Source of the DNA: Streptococcus hyointestinalis
GTDB taxonomy: Bacteria; Bacillota; Bacilli; Lactobacillales; Streptococcaceae
Reading direction: 5' to 3'
DNA: 64,000 nt
NCBI RefSeq assembly: GCF_900459405.1
Contig: NZ_UHFN01000007.1
Location: 496,001 to 560,000, forward strand
In this document: positions 53,771 through 63,877 of the stretch, in pieces
Layout: every line of letters starts with the position of its first letter
Numbering within the stretch: position 1 is the stretch's first letter
Notes under the pieces: generated by a model
What the model saw: the letters and a program-made list of their open reading frames with translations, nothing else
What the model was told of the DNA's origin: nothing
The model's database searches: none
Translations under genes and position numbers: made by a program

Positions 53771-55003
53771 GTGTTAAAAATTTTATCCAAAGAAACCTAT
53801 CAAGAAGCTAGCAAGAACTACACAGAGCGCTCTTTTATGCAGACGGTGGAAATGGCAGAGCTGCTTGAGCGTCGTGGTTTCAAGGTCACTTATCTTGGTT
53901 GGGTACGTGACGGTGAGGTGAGCGTCTCAGCTATCCTCTACAGCATGCCTGAGACAGGTGGTCTTCGTATGGAGGTCAACTCGGGTCCAGCCTCCTCGAA
54001 CCCAGAGGATTTAAAGCCTTTTTACAGTGCTCTGCGTGATTATGCTAAGGCGAATGGAGCGCTGGAACTCATCATCAAGCCCTACGACACTTATCAGACC
54101 TTTGATAGCAATGGGCAAGCGACCAGCGAGGAGAGAAAAGAGTTGATTGCTGATCTGACGGACCTAGGTTATGCGTTTGATGGTTTGCAGACGGGCTATC
54201 CAGGTGGTGAGCCAGACTGGCACTATGTCAAGGACTTAACTGGCTTGACAAAGGAGACATTGCGCAAGTCCTACAGCAAAAAAGGGCGTCCATTGGCAAA
54301 TAAAACCAGCTCTTTTGGTATCAAAGTGAGGACTCTTACGCGTGACGAGTTGTCTATCTTTAAGGAAATTACCTCATCGACCTCAGAGCGCCGTGAATAC
54401 AAGGACAAATCGTTAGACTACTACCAAGATTTTTACGATAGCTTTGGCGATAAGGCGGAGTTTGTGGTGGCAACGCTCAACTTCAAAGACTATCTCGCCC
54501 ATCTCCAAAAAGACATGGCAACTCACCAAAAAGAGCTGAATGAGGTCAATGAAAAGCTAGCAGAAAATCCCAACTCAGCCAAGCAAAAGAAGGTCAAAAC
54601 TCAGCTGGAAAAGCAGTTAGCCACTTTTGAGACACGAGTGGAGGAGGCAAAAACTTTCATTGACAAGTACGGTGAGGAAGATGTGGTTTTAGCAGGCAGT
54701 CTCTTTATCTACACACCGCAGGAAGTCGTCTATCTCTTTAGCGGATCTTACACGGAGTTCAATAAATTTTACGCTCCCGTGGTCTTACAAGAGCATGTCA
54801 TGACAAAAGCCATCGAAAAAGGCATTCCTTTTTATACCTTCCTAGGCATTCAAGGGATCTTTGATGGGAGTGACGGGGTTTTGCGCTTTAAGCAAAATTT
54901 CAACGGCTATATCGTGCGCAAAATGGGAACTTTCCGCTATTATCCAAAACCGATGAAATACAAGATGATTAAGGGCATCAAAAGACTGCTCAGACGTTAT
55001 TAG
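53771..55003 (+). CDS. MurM/FemAB-type aminoacyltransferase
   Basis: 410-aa FemABX-family enzyme using aminoacyl-tRNA to extend the peptidoglycan lysine side chain on lipid II. Two GNAT-like halves are separated by a long helical coiled-coil insert (residues about 240-300, charged heptads), typical for tRNA-using Fem proteins. The start is GTG 53771 with AAGGAGAAG. Whether it adds the first or a later residue cannot be told. Confidence 0.88.
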   Translation: MLKILSKETYQEASKNYTERSFMQTVEMAELLERRGFKVTYLGWVRDGEVSVSAILYSMPETGGLRMEVNSGPASSNPEDLKPFYSALRDYAKANGALELIIKPYDTYQTFDSNGQATSEERKELIADLTDLGYAFDGLQTGYPGGEPDWHYVKDLTGLTKETLRKSYSKKGRPLANKTSSFGIKVRTLTRDELSIFKEITSSTSERREYKDKSLDYYQDFYDSFGDKAEFVVATLNFKDYLAHLQKDMATHQKELNEVNEKLAENPNSAKQKKVKTQLEKQLATFETRVEEAKTFIDKYGEEDVVLAGSLFIYTPQEVVYLFSGSYTEFNKFYAPVVLQEHVMTKAIEKGIPFYTFLGIQGIFDGSDGVLRFKQNFNGYIVRKMGTFRYYPKPMKYKMIKGIKRLLRRY

Positions 55004-55008
55004 ACACC

Positions 55009-55037
55009 AAAAATCCCAGTTTCAACTGGGATTTTTT
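55009..55037. terminator. Bidirectional terminator before bioY
   Basis: Perfect 13-bp stem AAAAATCCCAGTT with 2-nt loop and T6; serves the FemAB-like gene and the converging bioY. Confidence 0.9.
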
Positions 55038-55038
55038 C

Positions 55039-55569
55039 TTATGATTGGAAATAAGTCATATTTTTCAGACTTTGGCGCAGTTTTGGGATAATGAGGCTGA
55101 TGAGAAGGATTTTCACCAGCTCAACAGGGATAAATGGCACAAAGCCTGCTAGGATACTTGCTGTCCAGCTTAAGTGTCCAAGGTAGTGCAGGGATATGAT
55201 ACCGCAGACAAAGAGGCACAAGTCGCCAAGGACATTGGCACCAAAGAGCGTGGCGATATTTGTCTTAGGAAAGAGACTAGTCACCAAGGCGTGGAGGAGA
55301 AAACCCCAGATAAAGCCAGAGTTGGGACTAGCTAGAGTGGCAATACCAGACCCGCCACCTGCAAAAACAGGCAGTCCAATAGCACCGAGCAGGATGTAAA
55401 GTGCGACCGCAAGAAGGGCTTCACGCCACTTCAAGAGACTAGCGACCAGCCCAACGGCAAATGTCTGCAAGGTAATCGGCGTTGTTCCGATAGGAATGGT
55501 CAGCTGTGAGAGAACAGCTAAAATAGCTGTTGAGACACTAATCATCAGTAGTCGGTAAATAGCAGGCAT
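55039..55569 (-). CDS. bioY: Biotin transporter BioY
   Basis: 176-aa membrane S-component for biotin with six helices. The pattern IPIGTTPITLQTFAVGLVA and AGGGSGIATLASPNSGF is typical. AAGGAG lies upstream. It starts 18 bp after the mntH stop with no terminator or promoter between, so it is probably in the mntH transcript. No BirA-type operator was seen. Confidence 0.92.
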   Translation of the reverse strand: MPAIYRLLMISVSTAILAVLSQLTIPIGTTPITLQTFAVGLVASLLKWREALLAVALYILLGAIGLPVFAGGGSGIATLASPNSGFIWGFLLHALVTSLFPKTNIATLFGANVLGDLCLFVCGIISLHYLGHLSWTASILAGFVPFIPVELVKILLISLIIPKLRQSLKNMTYFQS

Positions 55570-55587
55570 GTAAAGCTCCTTTATATA

Positions 55588-56934
55588 TTAGAAAAGATCA
55601 AAGATCAGTTTGATGTTTAAAAATGTTAAAATGGTCGCCACCGCATAGGCAATGATAGTGTTCCACTTGGCATTGGCAAACTCTCCCATGAGCTTTTTAT
55701 TAGATGTGAAGTAAATCAATGGGAAAATAGAGAATGGCAGAGCCACTGATAGGAAAACTTGGGAGTAGACAATCAGCTGGTCAAGCACTGTTTCCTTGTC
55801 CCCAAAGAGGATAGCTGCGATGATGACAGGCAGTAGCGCAAGCAAGCGTGTTGTCAGGCGGATGAGCCATTGAGGCATTTTGAGATGTAAGAACCCCTCC
55901 ATAACTATCTGTCCCGTCAGTGTCCCTGTGATGGTCGAGTTTTGCCCGCTCGCTAAGAGCGCAATAGCAAAAAGTGTAGAGAGCAGGCTGCTTGCGACGC
56001 TTCCAGCGATAGTGCTGTCTGAGAGGGCATTGTACATCTGCGCAAAAGCGCTAATCTGGCTAGCATGCCCATAAAAGAGCGAAGCCCCCAAAATGAGCAG
56101 TAGCGAATTGACGACAAAAGCCATAGATAGCTGGATATTAGAATCCCAAGTCATAAACTTGACTGCCTGCTTGATGGACTCAGGCTTATCATAGTCAACT
56201 TTGCGGGTCTGCGAGATAGATGAGTGCAGGTAGAGATTATGTGGCATAACGGTCGCACCGATAATCCCTAGAGCTAGTGTCAGCTTGGTATTGCCAGCGA
56301 CGACTTGACTACTATCAAAGACCGACAAGTTTGGAATATAGCCCATCAAAATCCCAGAAATACTAGGCTTTGAGATGACGGTCAGATAGATGAAAATGAC
56401 TAAAATAGTCAAAATAAGCGTCGAGACAATCGCTTCAATCTTGCGAAAACCCATTTTCATGATAGACAGTAGCAAAAAGACATCCAAAATCGTGATGAAA
56501 ATAGAAAAGAGTAGTGGCCAGCCAAAGAGCAGGTGCAGAGCTATCCCAGAGCCGATAACCTCGGCAAGATCAGTCGCCATCAGTGCCAACTCCAAGATGA
56601 CAAAGAGAATATAGCGAATACCTCGTGGCAGGTGATTGGCTGTGGCTTGAGCTAAGTCTTGGCGCGTGACGATACCCAGCTTTCCTGCCATTTGCTGTAG
56701 CTGCATTGCCATTAGTGATGACAAAAGCACCACAGAGAGCAGGAGGTACTTGTAGCTAGCGCCCCCCACGACACTGGTAATCCAGTTCCCCGGATCCATG
56801 TAGCCGACGGCAACCAGCGCCCCGGGTCCTAAAAAGGCACGTAAAGTCCGCCAGAAAGAGGCGTTTTTAGGGACATCAATACTTTGATTGACCTCACTAA
56901 GAGAAATTTTTGACGCCGTGTGATGAGATTTCAT
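55588..56934 (-). CDS. mntH: Nramp-family Mn2+ transporter
   Basis: 448-aa proton-coupled divalent metal importer with 11 helices. The metal-binding motifs DPGN (helix 1) and MPHN (helix 6) are intact. The N-terminal 25 residues are cytosolic. It starts 22 bp after a 47-codon membrane-protein ORF and precedes bioY. Metal-regulator-like sites upstream of the operon (57148-57206) fit control by manganese or iron. Confidence 0.93.
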   Translation of the reverse strand: MKSHHTASKISLSEVNQSIDVPKNASFWRTLRAFLGPGALVAVGYMDPGNWITSVVGGASYKYLLLSVVLLSSLMAMQLQQMAGKLGIVTRQDLAQATANHLPRGIRYILFVILELALMATDLAEVIGSGIALHLLFGWPLLFSIFITILDVFLLLSIMKMGFRKIEAIVSTLILTILVIFIYLTVISKPSISGILMGYIPNLSVFDSSQVVAGNTKLTLALGIIGATVMPHNLYLHSSISQTRKVDYDKPESIKQAVKFMTWDSNIQLSMAFVVNSLLLILGASLFYGHASQISAFAQMYNALSDSTIAGSVASSLLSTLFAIALLASGQNSTITGTLTGQIVMEGFLHLKMPQWLIRLTTRLLALLPVIIAAILFGDKETVLDQLIVYSQVFLSVALPFSIFPLIYFTSNKKLMGEFANAKWNTIIAYAVATILTFLNIKLIFDLF

Positions 56935-56956
56935 AAAACTTCTTTCTAAGAAAAGA

Positions 56957-57100
56957 CTACTTTTTAGATGTCACATAGTCCGCAATCCCTATAACAGCAA
57001 AAACAAGCCCCAAGATAAGAAAGACAACCTTTCCAGCTAAGAGACCATAGCCCATAAAGATAGCAGCTGATAAAAAAGTAACCCAATATCGTGACATCAT
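56957..57100 (-). CDS. Small membrane protein, 47 aa, upstream of mntH
   Basis: Begins [17 protein letters not shown] and ends ADYVTSKK. Two short hydrophobic segments (residues 6-22 and 25-42) joined by GK suggest a hairpin in the membrane with a positively charged tail. AGGAG lies 15 nt upstream, rather far. It is between the Mn-type promoter and mntH, so it would be first in the operon. Not recognised as a known family; a helper or regulator of MntH is an inference. Confidence 0.6.
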   Translation of the reverse strand: MMSRYWVTFLSAAIFMGYGLLAGKVVFLILGLVFAVIGIADYVTSKK

Positions 57101-57136
57101 ACGCAGTTCTTTTCACTCCTAATACTTAATACCCCT

Positions 57137-57206
57137 ATTATAACCTAAAAAAGCACAGATTAAAAGTTAAGCATGCTTGCTTTTGAAAAAAATTAACCGT
57201 GCTTAA
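57137..57206 (-). promoter_or_regulatory. mntH operon promoter with metal-regulator-like sites
   Basis: Minus strand TTTTAA (57165-57160), 17-nt spacer, TATAAT (57142-57137). Sites: AAGCACAGATTAA region (57150-57164) over the -35, TTAAGCATGCTTGC (57167-57180), and AAATTAAC-N4-CTTAA (57190-57206), which equals the flanks of SloR/PsaR boxes (AAATTAAC-TTGA-CTTAA). Confidence 0.65.
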
Positions 57207-57230
57207 AAAAGGAGGGGTTGGGGAGTAAGG

Positions 57231-57258
57231 TAAAAGTAGAATCTAATATTTACTTTTA
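57231..57258. repeat. Inverted repeat upstream of hsdR
   Basis: TAAAAGTA (57231-57238) and TACTTTTA (57251-57258), 12-nt spacing, in an AT-rich leader of about 240 bp that has no ORF. A possible operator of the restriction operon. Confidence 0.35.
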
Positions 57259-57345
57259 ACGTTAAAAAAAGCTGATATTTTTGGTAAAAATAGAAGTAAT
57301 AATAGACGTTTTCGGGAAAATAGTTTAGTGAATAGGAGAGTAAGA

Positions 57346-60300
57346 ATGGAACATAATGAATTAACTAGAGTTCAACTGCCGGCAGCTGTTCATTTGACAC
57401 GTTTAGGTTATACTTACATTAAAAATAAAGAGTTAAGGCAGGATAAAGATGAGGAGACAAATATTCTTATAAATCGCTTTAGAAGTGCCTTTTTATCCTT
57501 AAACTCAGATGCTAATCAAGAAGATTTTGATAATGTTTTTAAAAATATCAAGGTAGAACTTGCTCAAGATGATTTAGGAAAAAGTTTTTTTGAACGTCTT
57601 CAAGGTAAAAAAGAATACAAACTTATTGATTGGGAAAATCTAGAAAATAACACTTTTGAGTTTAGTCTTGAAGTGGAATGTGTGAATGACGGTGAGGAGT
57701 TTCGTCCAGATATTACACTCTTTATCAATGGTCTTCCTCTGTCTTTTATAGAAGTGAAGAAACCAAATGCCATTAGAGACGGTAAGATAGGTATTCAATC
57801 AGAGTTTGAACGCATTGAAAAAAGATTTAAAAATAAGAAGTTTAGAAAGTTTATCAATATAACGCAGTTGATTACCTACTCTGATAACAAGGAATATGAC
57901 CAAACTCAAGGGGGCGCAGTATCAGGGCTCTTATTATTCATCAACAGCTTACCAAAAAACGAAATTCAATGCTTTTAAAGAGGAAGATTTTGCATCATGT
58001 AAAGTCGCACTGAGTCAGCTAGATTCTCAAAAAGAAGACATTATTTTAAAAGATTGGAATCGTCCAACCTATAAATATCAAGATGAATTTGATGTTAATA
58101 AGAAGGAAGATACACCGACAAATCGTTTCCTAACCTCTATGTACCAAAAAGAACGCTTCTTTTTCTTTTTAAGGTATGGTATTGTTTATGTTGCAGAAAA
58201 AGGAAAAGATGGACTTGTTCAACTCCAAAAGCATGTCATGAGGTATCCACAATATTTTGCAACGCAAGCTATTAAAAAAATGATTGCAAATGGCGGCAAA
58301 AAAGGCGTCATCTGGCATACACAAGGTTCAGGAAAAACGGCTCTCACCTATTTTAATAACGCGGTTTTGAAGGAATATTTTTCTAAGCAAGGAATTGTCA
58401 CACGATTTTACTTTATTGTAGACCGCCTAGATCTTGCGACACAAGCTAAGGATGAGTTTGTCAAACGCGGTTTAAGCGTTAGGTTTATCAATAGAAAATC
58501 AGAGTTAAATACCCCTTTTAATGAAGACATTGCTGTTGTAAATATTCAAAAGTTTGATGCAGAAACAGATTTTACAGATAAGTCGGGTTATGATGTGACG
58601 ATTCAGAATATCTATTTTATCGATGAAGCTCACCGTTCCTATAGAACAACGGGGTCTTTCTTGCCTAATCTCTATCAGGCAGATCCAAATGCTATCAAAA
58701 TAGCGCTCACAGGAACACCTCTTATTGTCAATAAAGATGATAAAAAAGAAGAAAAGCTAGATCGAAAGTCTACGAGAGATATTTTTGGGGACTATATTCA
58801 CAAATATTACTATAATCAATCTATTGCGGACGGCTATACATTAAGATTGATTAGAGAAGAGGTAACAACACAATACCGTGAAAAAATCCAAGAAACACTA
58901 GCTAGCTTAGAAAGTCAAGTAGAGCAAGGAACTCTCAATAAGAAACTACTTCTAGCCCACCCTAGCTATGTCATGCCCATGTTAGACTACATCATCGATG
59001 ATTTTAAAAATTCTCGTATAATCTATGGTGATAATTCTATTGGTGCAATGGTCGTAGCAGACTCGTCAAACCAAGCACGAGAGCTGTTTAAACAATTTAA
59101 AGAGCGGTATTCTGAATTCAAGGGGGCATTGATACTGAGTGATGAAGATGATAAAGAGACACGCAAAGAAGAAGTAGCGGCCTACAAAAATGGAGAAATA
59201 GATGTTCTCTTTGTCTATAATATGCTTCTTACAGGTTTTGATGCTCCACGTTTGAAAAAGCTCTACTTAGGACGTCAAGTAAAAGCGCACAATCTTTTGC
59301 AGACACTGACTCGGGTTAATCGTCCTTACAAAAGTTTTCGTGTAGGTTATGTGGTTGATTTTGCTAATATCAGCCGAGAATTTGAAAAAACAAATCAAGC
59401 TTACTTTGAAGAACTCAATAAAGAGTACAGTCTAAGTCTTGATGAAGAGGAAATGAGTCAAGCCTTTGGTTCACTCTTTATATCAAATGAAGAAATAGAA
59501 AAACACCTCAAAGAAGCACAATCTATCCTAGTCCCATACACAATAGATAATCTCGAATATTTTGACCAAGAAATCTCAGCCATAGATGATGAAAAACAGT
59601 TAATAGAGCTTAGAAAAGCTCTTGAATCCATAAAAGAGTACTACAATTTAGCGAGACTCTTAGAGCATCGAGACATTATTGCTAAAATTGAAATTGGTCG
59701 TATAGCTAAGCTTCAAAATAGTGTAAAATTACGTCTTCAAACGATGTCTCTTCTAAGAGCAATGGATGATACCTCGGCAGAGCAGCTGTTAAATTTAGCG
59801 ATGTTTAACACGGAATTTTTCTTTAAAAAAGGAGAAACAAAAGAATTAGAGCTAGCCTCGAATGCATTAGCAGATGCCGTGCGAAGGGCAGCTACTGAGT
59901 TGAATCGTAATTTTGATCACAAAGATCCTAAATGGATTTCTTTATCTGAAGAGTTTCACCGTCTCTTAGAGAAACAAAACATTGCAGAGGTAAGTGTATC
60001 AAACTTTAATGCCTTATCAAAAGAGTTTGAGTCTATCTGGAGAAAAGCGAAAGAACATAATCGTAAAGATGAGATGCTGGTACATAAATTTGAAGGAGAT
60101 GAAAAGTATGCTAGGGTTTATAAACATCTGGCAAAGTCACAAAACATCACAGTAGACGAAGAGCTTTACACTATTTTAAACTATATGAAGCATCCCATTG
60201 ATCAAAAGGTGCTTCAAAATGAAGGTATCCTCAAAAATGAAGCTTTCTTTCAAAAAGAAGTTATCCAGACAGCTGGACAAGGAATGAAAGCAACCAACAG

Positions 60301-60376
60301 TAAGAAGTCACTACAAGACGTGAAAGATTTTTCACGATTGATATCAGAAGAATATATAGGAGAAGTACAAATCTAA
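57346..60376 (+). pseudogene. hsdR: Type I restriction enzyme R subunit, frameshifted
   Basis: The gene is split by one extra G in the run GGGGG at 57910-57914. Part 1 (57346-57978, start MEHNELTRVQLPAAV with TAGGAG upstream) holds the nuclease core (RPDITLF...FIEVKKPN). Part 2, in the next frame to 60376, holds the translocase: Walker A TQGSGKT, DEAH box FIDEAHRS, ALTGTP and LTRVNRPY. With four G the frames join as DQTQ-GAQYQG and give about 1010 aa, the usual HsdR length. Restriction is probably off in this sequence, unless slippage, frameshifting or a read error explains it. Confidence 0.88.
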
Positions 60377-61977
60377 TGACAGAAAATTATAAAGAAGTTG
60401 TGATGGACTTGGTCGATGACATCAAAGCTATCTCTACAAACGCTGGTCTAGGTGGAGAAGCGGGAGAGTATAATCTTGTCACTCAATCTTTTCTCTATAA
60501 GTTTTTAAATGACAAATTTTTATATGAGGCAAAGAAAGTTGATGACAATTATGATAGCAAAACTCTCTCTGCTATGAGTAAAGATGATTATGAGTTTTTG
60601 CTCATGATGATGGGAAATGATGCCGCGACTTTAAAACCAAATCAGTTGATTGATGCACTATTTCAACAGCAAAATGAAGATGGCTTTTACAAGATTTTTG
60701 ACCAGACTTTAAATGATATCTCTGTTGAAAACAATGACATCTATTCTGTCCATACAGCAGGAAATGCCTCTATTCGTCTCTTTGAGGAAAACTTGATAGC
60801 AGATATTGTCCGAGATCCTGCTCAACGTGATGAGGTAGCTAAACAAATTATCTCAAAATTAGCAACAGCTAAGTTTGACGAGGCTATCTTTGCGCAAGGA
60901 TTTGACTTTTTCTCTACGATTTTTGAGTATATGATTAAGGACTACAATAAAGATGGAGGAGGAAAATATGCTGAGTACTATACCCCTCATTCAGTAGCCA
61001 AAATCATTGCACGGATATTAGTTGGGGATGACCATCCTCAGAGTGTGAAAATCTATGACCCTTCTGCAGGGTCCGGGACTTTGCTGATGAATCTAGCCAG
61101 TCAGATTGGTTATGACAACCTCACTGTCTACAGTCAGGACATCTCTCAAAAGTCATCCAATCTCTTGCGTATGAATCTCATTCTAAATAATTTGACCCAC
61201 TCCATTCACAATATTGTTCAAGGCAATACCATTACCAATAATCGCCATCCTGAAAAGATGGACTATATCGTCTCTAATCCGCCTTTTAAATTGGACTTTT
61301 CAGACTGGCGTGATAGCATTGATACCCCTGAAAATGCTCAGCGTTTCTTTGCAGGGGTGCCTAAGATTCCTGCAAAGTCAAAAGACAAAATGGCGATTTA
61401 TCAGCTCTTCTTACAGCATATCATCGACTCCTTGAGCGAGACAGGAAAGGCAGCTGTTGTTGTACCGACAGGCTTTATCACAGCGCAGTCAGGGATTGAC
61501 AAGAAAATCCGCAAACACTTGGTGGACAATCGTATGTTAGCAGGTGTAGTCTCTATGCCTTCTAATATCTTTGCCACTACAGGGACTAATGTTTCTATTC
61601 TTTTTATCGATAAGGAAAATAAGGGTGATGTCGTCTTGATTGATGCCTCAAACCTAGGACGTAAGGTCAAAGAAGGCAAGAACCAAAAGACAATCCTAAC
61701 CAAAGAAGAGGAAACTCAAATCATTGAGACCTTTATCGCAAAAGAGAAAGTTGATGACTTTTCAGTGCTTGTGACCTATGACGAGGTAAAAGCGAAAAAC
61801 TATAGCTTGTCAGCGGGGCAGTACTTTGAGATAAAAATTGACTATGTGGATATTAGTGCAGAAGAGTTTGAGCAGAATATGAAGAAATATAAAGAAAGCT
61901 TATCTCAACTCTTCGCTAAAAGCCATGAGTTGGAAAAGGAGATTGAAAAGCAGATGGAGGGGTTGCGGTATGAGTGA
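60376..61977 (+). CDS. hsdM: Type I modification methyltransferase subunit
   Basis: 533-aa N6-adenine methyltransferase. An N-terminal HsdM helical domain (residues 10-150) is followed by SAM motif I DPSAGSGTLL and catalytic motif IV NPPF. It overlaps the last base of hsdR. The C-terminus is a helical stretch for HsdS contact. The gene is intact, so methylation can continue even if HsdR is lost. Confidence 0.95.
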   Translation: MTENYKEVVMDLVDDIKAISTNAGLGGEAGEYNLVTQSFLYKFLNDKFLYEAKKVDDNYDSKTLSAMSKDDYEFLLMMMGNDAATLKPNQLIDALFQQQNEDGFYKIFDQTLNDISVENNDIYSVHTAGNASIRLFEENLIADIVRDPAQRDEVAKQIISKLATAKFDEAIFAQGFDFFSTIFEYMIKDYNKDGGGKYAEYYTPHSVAKIIARILVGDDHPQSVKIYDPSAGSGTLLMNLASQIGYDNLTVYSQDISQKSSNLLRMNLILNNLTHSIHNIVQGNTITNNRHPEKMDYIVSNPPFKLDFSDWRDSIDTPENAQRFFAGVPKIPAKSKDKMAIYQLFLQHIIDSLSETGKAAVVVPTGFITAQSGIDKKIRKHLVDNRMLAGVVSMPSNIFATTGTNVSILFIDKENKGDVVLIDASNLGRKVKEGKNQKTILTKEEETQIIETFIAKEKVDDFSVLVTYDEVKAKNYSLSAGQYFEIKIDYVDISAEEFEQNMKKYKESLSQLFAKSHELEKEIEKQMEGLRYE

Positions 61978-63235
61978 GTGGAGAAAAGTTAAACTTGGAG
62001 ATTTAATCAAAATAAAACATGGATTTGCTTTTAAATCTAAGTTCTACGTGGAAAAAAGTTTATATAGTTTGGTTACTTTAAAGAATATCAGTGAGAGTAG
62101 TGAATTTGTATTTGACTCGAAGAGTGCAACATATTATGGTGGCGAATTTTCAGAAGAGTATATCTTGAAGAGTGGAGATTTAATCATTCCGCTAACCGAA
62201 CAGGTAATTGGATTACTGGGAAACTCGGCATTTGTACCTAAAAATGCGAATGTGATTTTTGTGTTAAATCAACGTGTTGGAAAAGTTGAATCCATAAGAA
62301 ATGATGTTGATGTTAATTTTCTCAAATATCTTCTATCAACAACTAACGTTAGAAAACAGATGGAATATCGTGCAAGTGGTACTAAACAACGAAATATTTC
62401 ACCGAAAGATATTTACGATATAACCGTTTATATCCCAGAGTATGATAATCAGATATGTATAGGGAATCTTTTAAGGACTATTGACAACCAAATCGCCCTC
62501 AACAATCAAATCAATACCCAGCTAGAAGCCATGGCAAAGACTCTCTATGACTACTGGTTTGTGCAGTTTGATTTTCCAGATGAGAATGGTAAGCCTTACA
62601 AATCATCAGGAGGCAAAATGGTCTACAACGAAACCCTCAAACGTGAAATTCCAGAGGGATGGGAAGTGAAGAAGTTGGGGGAGATGGAAAGTAGGATTAT
62701 TACAGGTAAAACCCCTTCAAGAAAGAAAGAAGAGAATTTTGGAGGGAAAATTCCATTTGTAACAATTGGTGACATCAGAGGAAATACATTTGTTTGGTCT
62801 TCTGCTGAAACGTTATCAGACAAGGGAGCAGACGGTCAAAAGACAAAGTATTTACCAGCTGATAGTTTGTGCGTATCCTGTATCGCAACTGTTGGAGAGA
62901 TTGGTTTTACTACTCAACCTAGTCAAACTAATCAGCAAATCAATTCCATTATTTTCCAATGTATTGAAAATAAATATTATATATATTTCTTATTGAAAAA
63001 ATACTTTGAAAATGCGAAAGCAAAAACAGGTAATACTTTTGCTAATATGAACAAGGAAGATTTTTCAAGGATTGAACTTATCTGTCCGACATTTGAACTA
63101 AGAGAAAAGTACCATAAAACAGTATTACCGATGTTTGAAGAAATAAAGAACCGAAGTAAACAAAACCAAGAACTCGCTCAGCTACGCGATTGGCTTTTAC
63201 CCATGCTCATGAATGGGCAGGTTAGGGTGGATTAA
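61970..63235 (+). CDS. hsdS: Type I specificity subunit
   Basis: 421-aa protein with two target-recognition domains (residues about 4-150 and 225-375), each followed by a conserved helix (LEAMAKTLYDYWFVQFDFP in the centre; RSKQNQELAQLRDWLLPML at the end). The start is ATG 61970, overlapping the hsdM stop by 8 nt. It determines the bipartite recognition sequence, which cannot be read from sequence. No second hsdS or invertible copy is seen in the window. Confidence 0.93.
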   Translation: MSEWRKVKLGDLIKIKHGFAFKSKFYVEKSLYSLVTLKNISESSEFVFDSKSATYYGGEFSEEYILKSGDLIIPLTEQVIGLLGNSAFVPKNANVIFVLNQRVGKVESIRNDVDVNFLKYLLSTTNVRKQMEYRASGTKQRNISPKDIYDITVYIPEYDNQICIGNLLRTIDNQIALNNQINTQLEAMAKTLYDYWFVQFDFPDENGKPYKSSGGKMVYNETLKREIPEGWEVKKLGEMESRIITGKTPSRKKEENFGGKIPFVTIGDIRGNTFVWSSAETLSDKGADGQKTKYLPADSLCVSCIATVGEIGFTTQPSQTNQQINSIIFQCIENKYYIYFLLKKYFENAKAKTGNTFANMNKEDFSRIELICPTFELREKYHKTVLPMFEEIKNRSKQNQELAQLRDWLLPMLMNGQVRVD

Positions 63236-63247
63236 AAGGAGATAGAA

Positions 63248-63877
63248 ATGTTTAAAGACAGTGTTAGTAAACGATTTAAATTTTCTTATTTTCTTTCTTC
63301 GTTCTCGCTTAGCTATTTCTTTTTGATTCTTATTATGTATATTCAGGCTTATGAACTATTAGGTACATGGTTTCCGCCTTTTCCAATATTATGGACAAGT
63401 AAGAAGATTGTATTTCTCGTCTTGATTGTTATCTTTATATTATCAATCCTCGCATTGTGTTATGTTAAGATAAAAATCACCCAAAGTTCAAATTACATTA
63501 GAGGAAATGGAGTTGATGGTGGGAAGGTTGGATTATCTTACAATCAAGGAAGTAGAGAATTTATATTGGGAGTGTTATTGCCAGTAGTCACAACGATTTC
63601 CGTACCAGATACACCGATTACAGGATTAGTTGCAGTTATTTTTCTACAACTTATATTAGGGTATTTTTATTGGCATTCTAACGAATTGTTTGTTAATGTT
63701 CCTTTGATGATGATTGGCTATTCATTAGTGGTAGGAAAATACAAGGAAAAAGAATTACTACTTTTTGTAAAAAATAGTCAGTTGAAATCCGTTTTGGGTA
63801 GAGAAGTACGTTTTGTTCCTCTAGGAAAGGTAGAAGAGGGACAGTTAGGAGTTCTTGGAGAGGAGAGTTTGAATTAG
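63248..63877 (+). CDS. Membrane protein next to the type I R-M system, possible phage-defence gene
   Basis: 209-aa protein with four hydrophobic segments (about residues 12-37, 53-73, 106-125, 128-160) and a soluble C-terminal tail. AAGGAG precedes the ATG, 12 bp after hsdS, so it is likely in the hsd operon. The general build and the motif NVPLMMIGY recall KwaA of the two-gene Kiwa phage-defence system, but this is a guess from layout, not a proven match. The next gene starts in the adjacent base. Confidence 0.55.
   Translation: MFKDSVSKRFKFSYFLSSFSLSYFFLILIMYIQAYELLGTWFPPFPILWTSKKIVFLVLIVIFILSILALCYVKIKITQSSNYIRGNGVDGGKVGLSYNQGSREFILGVLLPVVTTISVPDTPITGLVAVIFLQLILGYFYWHSNELFVNVPLMMIGYSLVVGKYKEKELLLFVKNSQLKSVLGREVRFVPLGKVEEGQLGVLGEESLN

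Noticed and set aside
57221..57345. AT-rich leader of hsdR considered as a CRISPR or repeat array
   Set aside because: Only one short inverted repeat; no regularly spaced direct repeats.
61970..63235. Invertible hsdS cassette typical of phase-variable type I systems
   Set aside because: Only one hsdS, no recombinase gene and no inverted TRD copies inside the window; sequence beyond 64000 is unknown.
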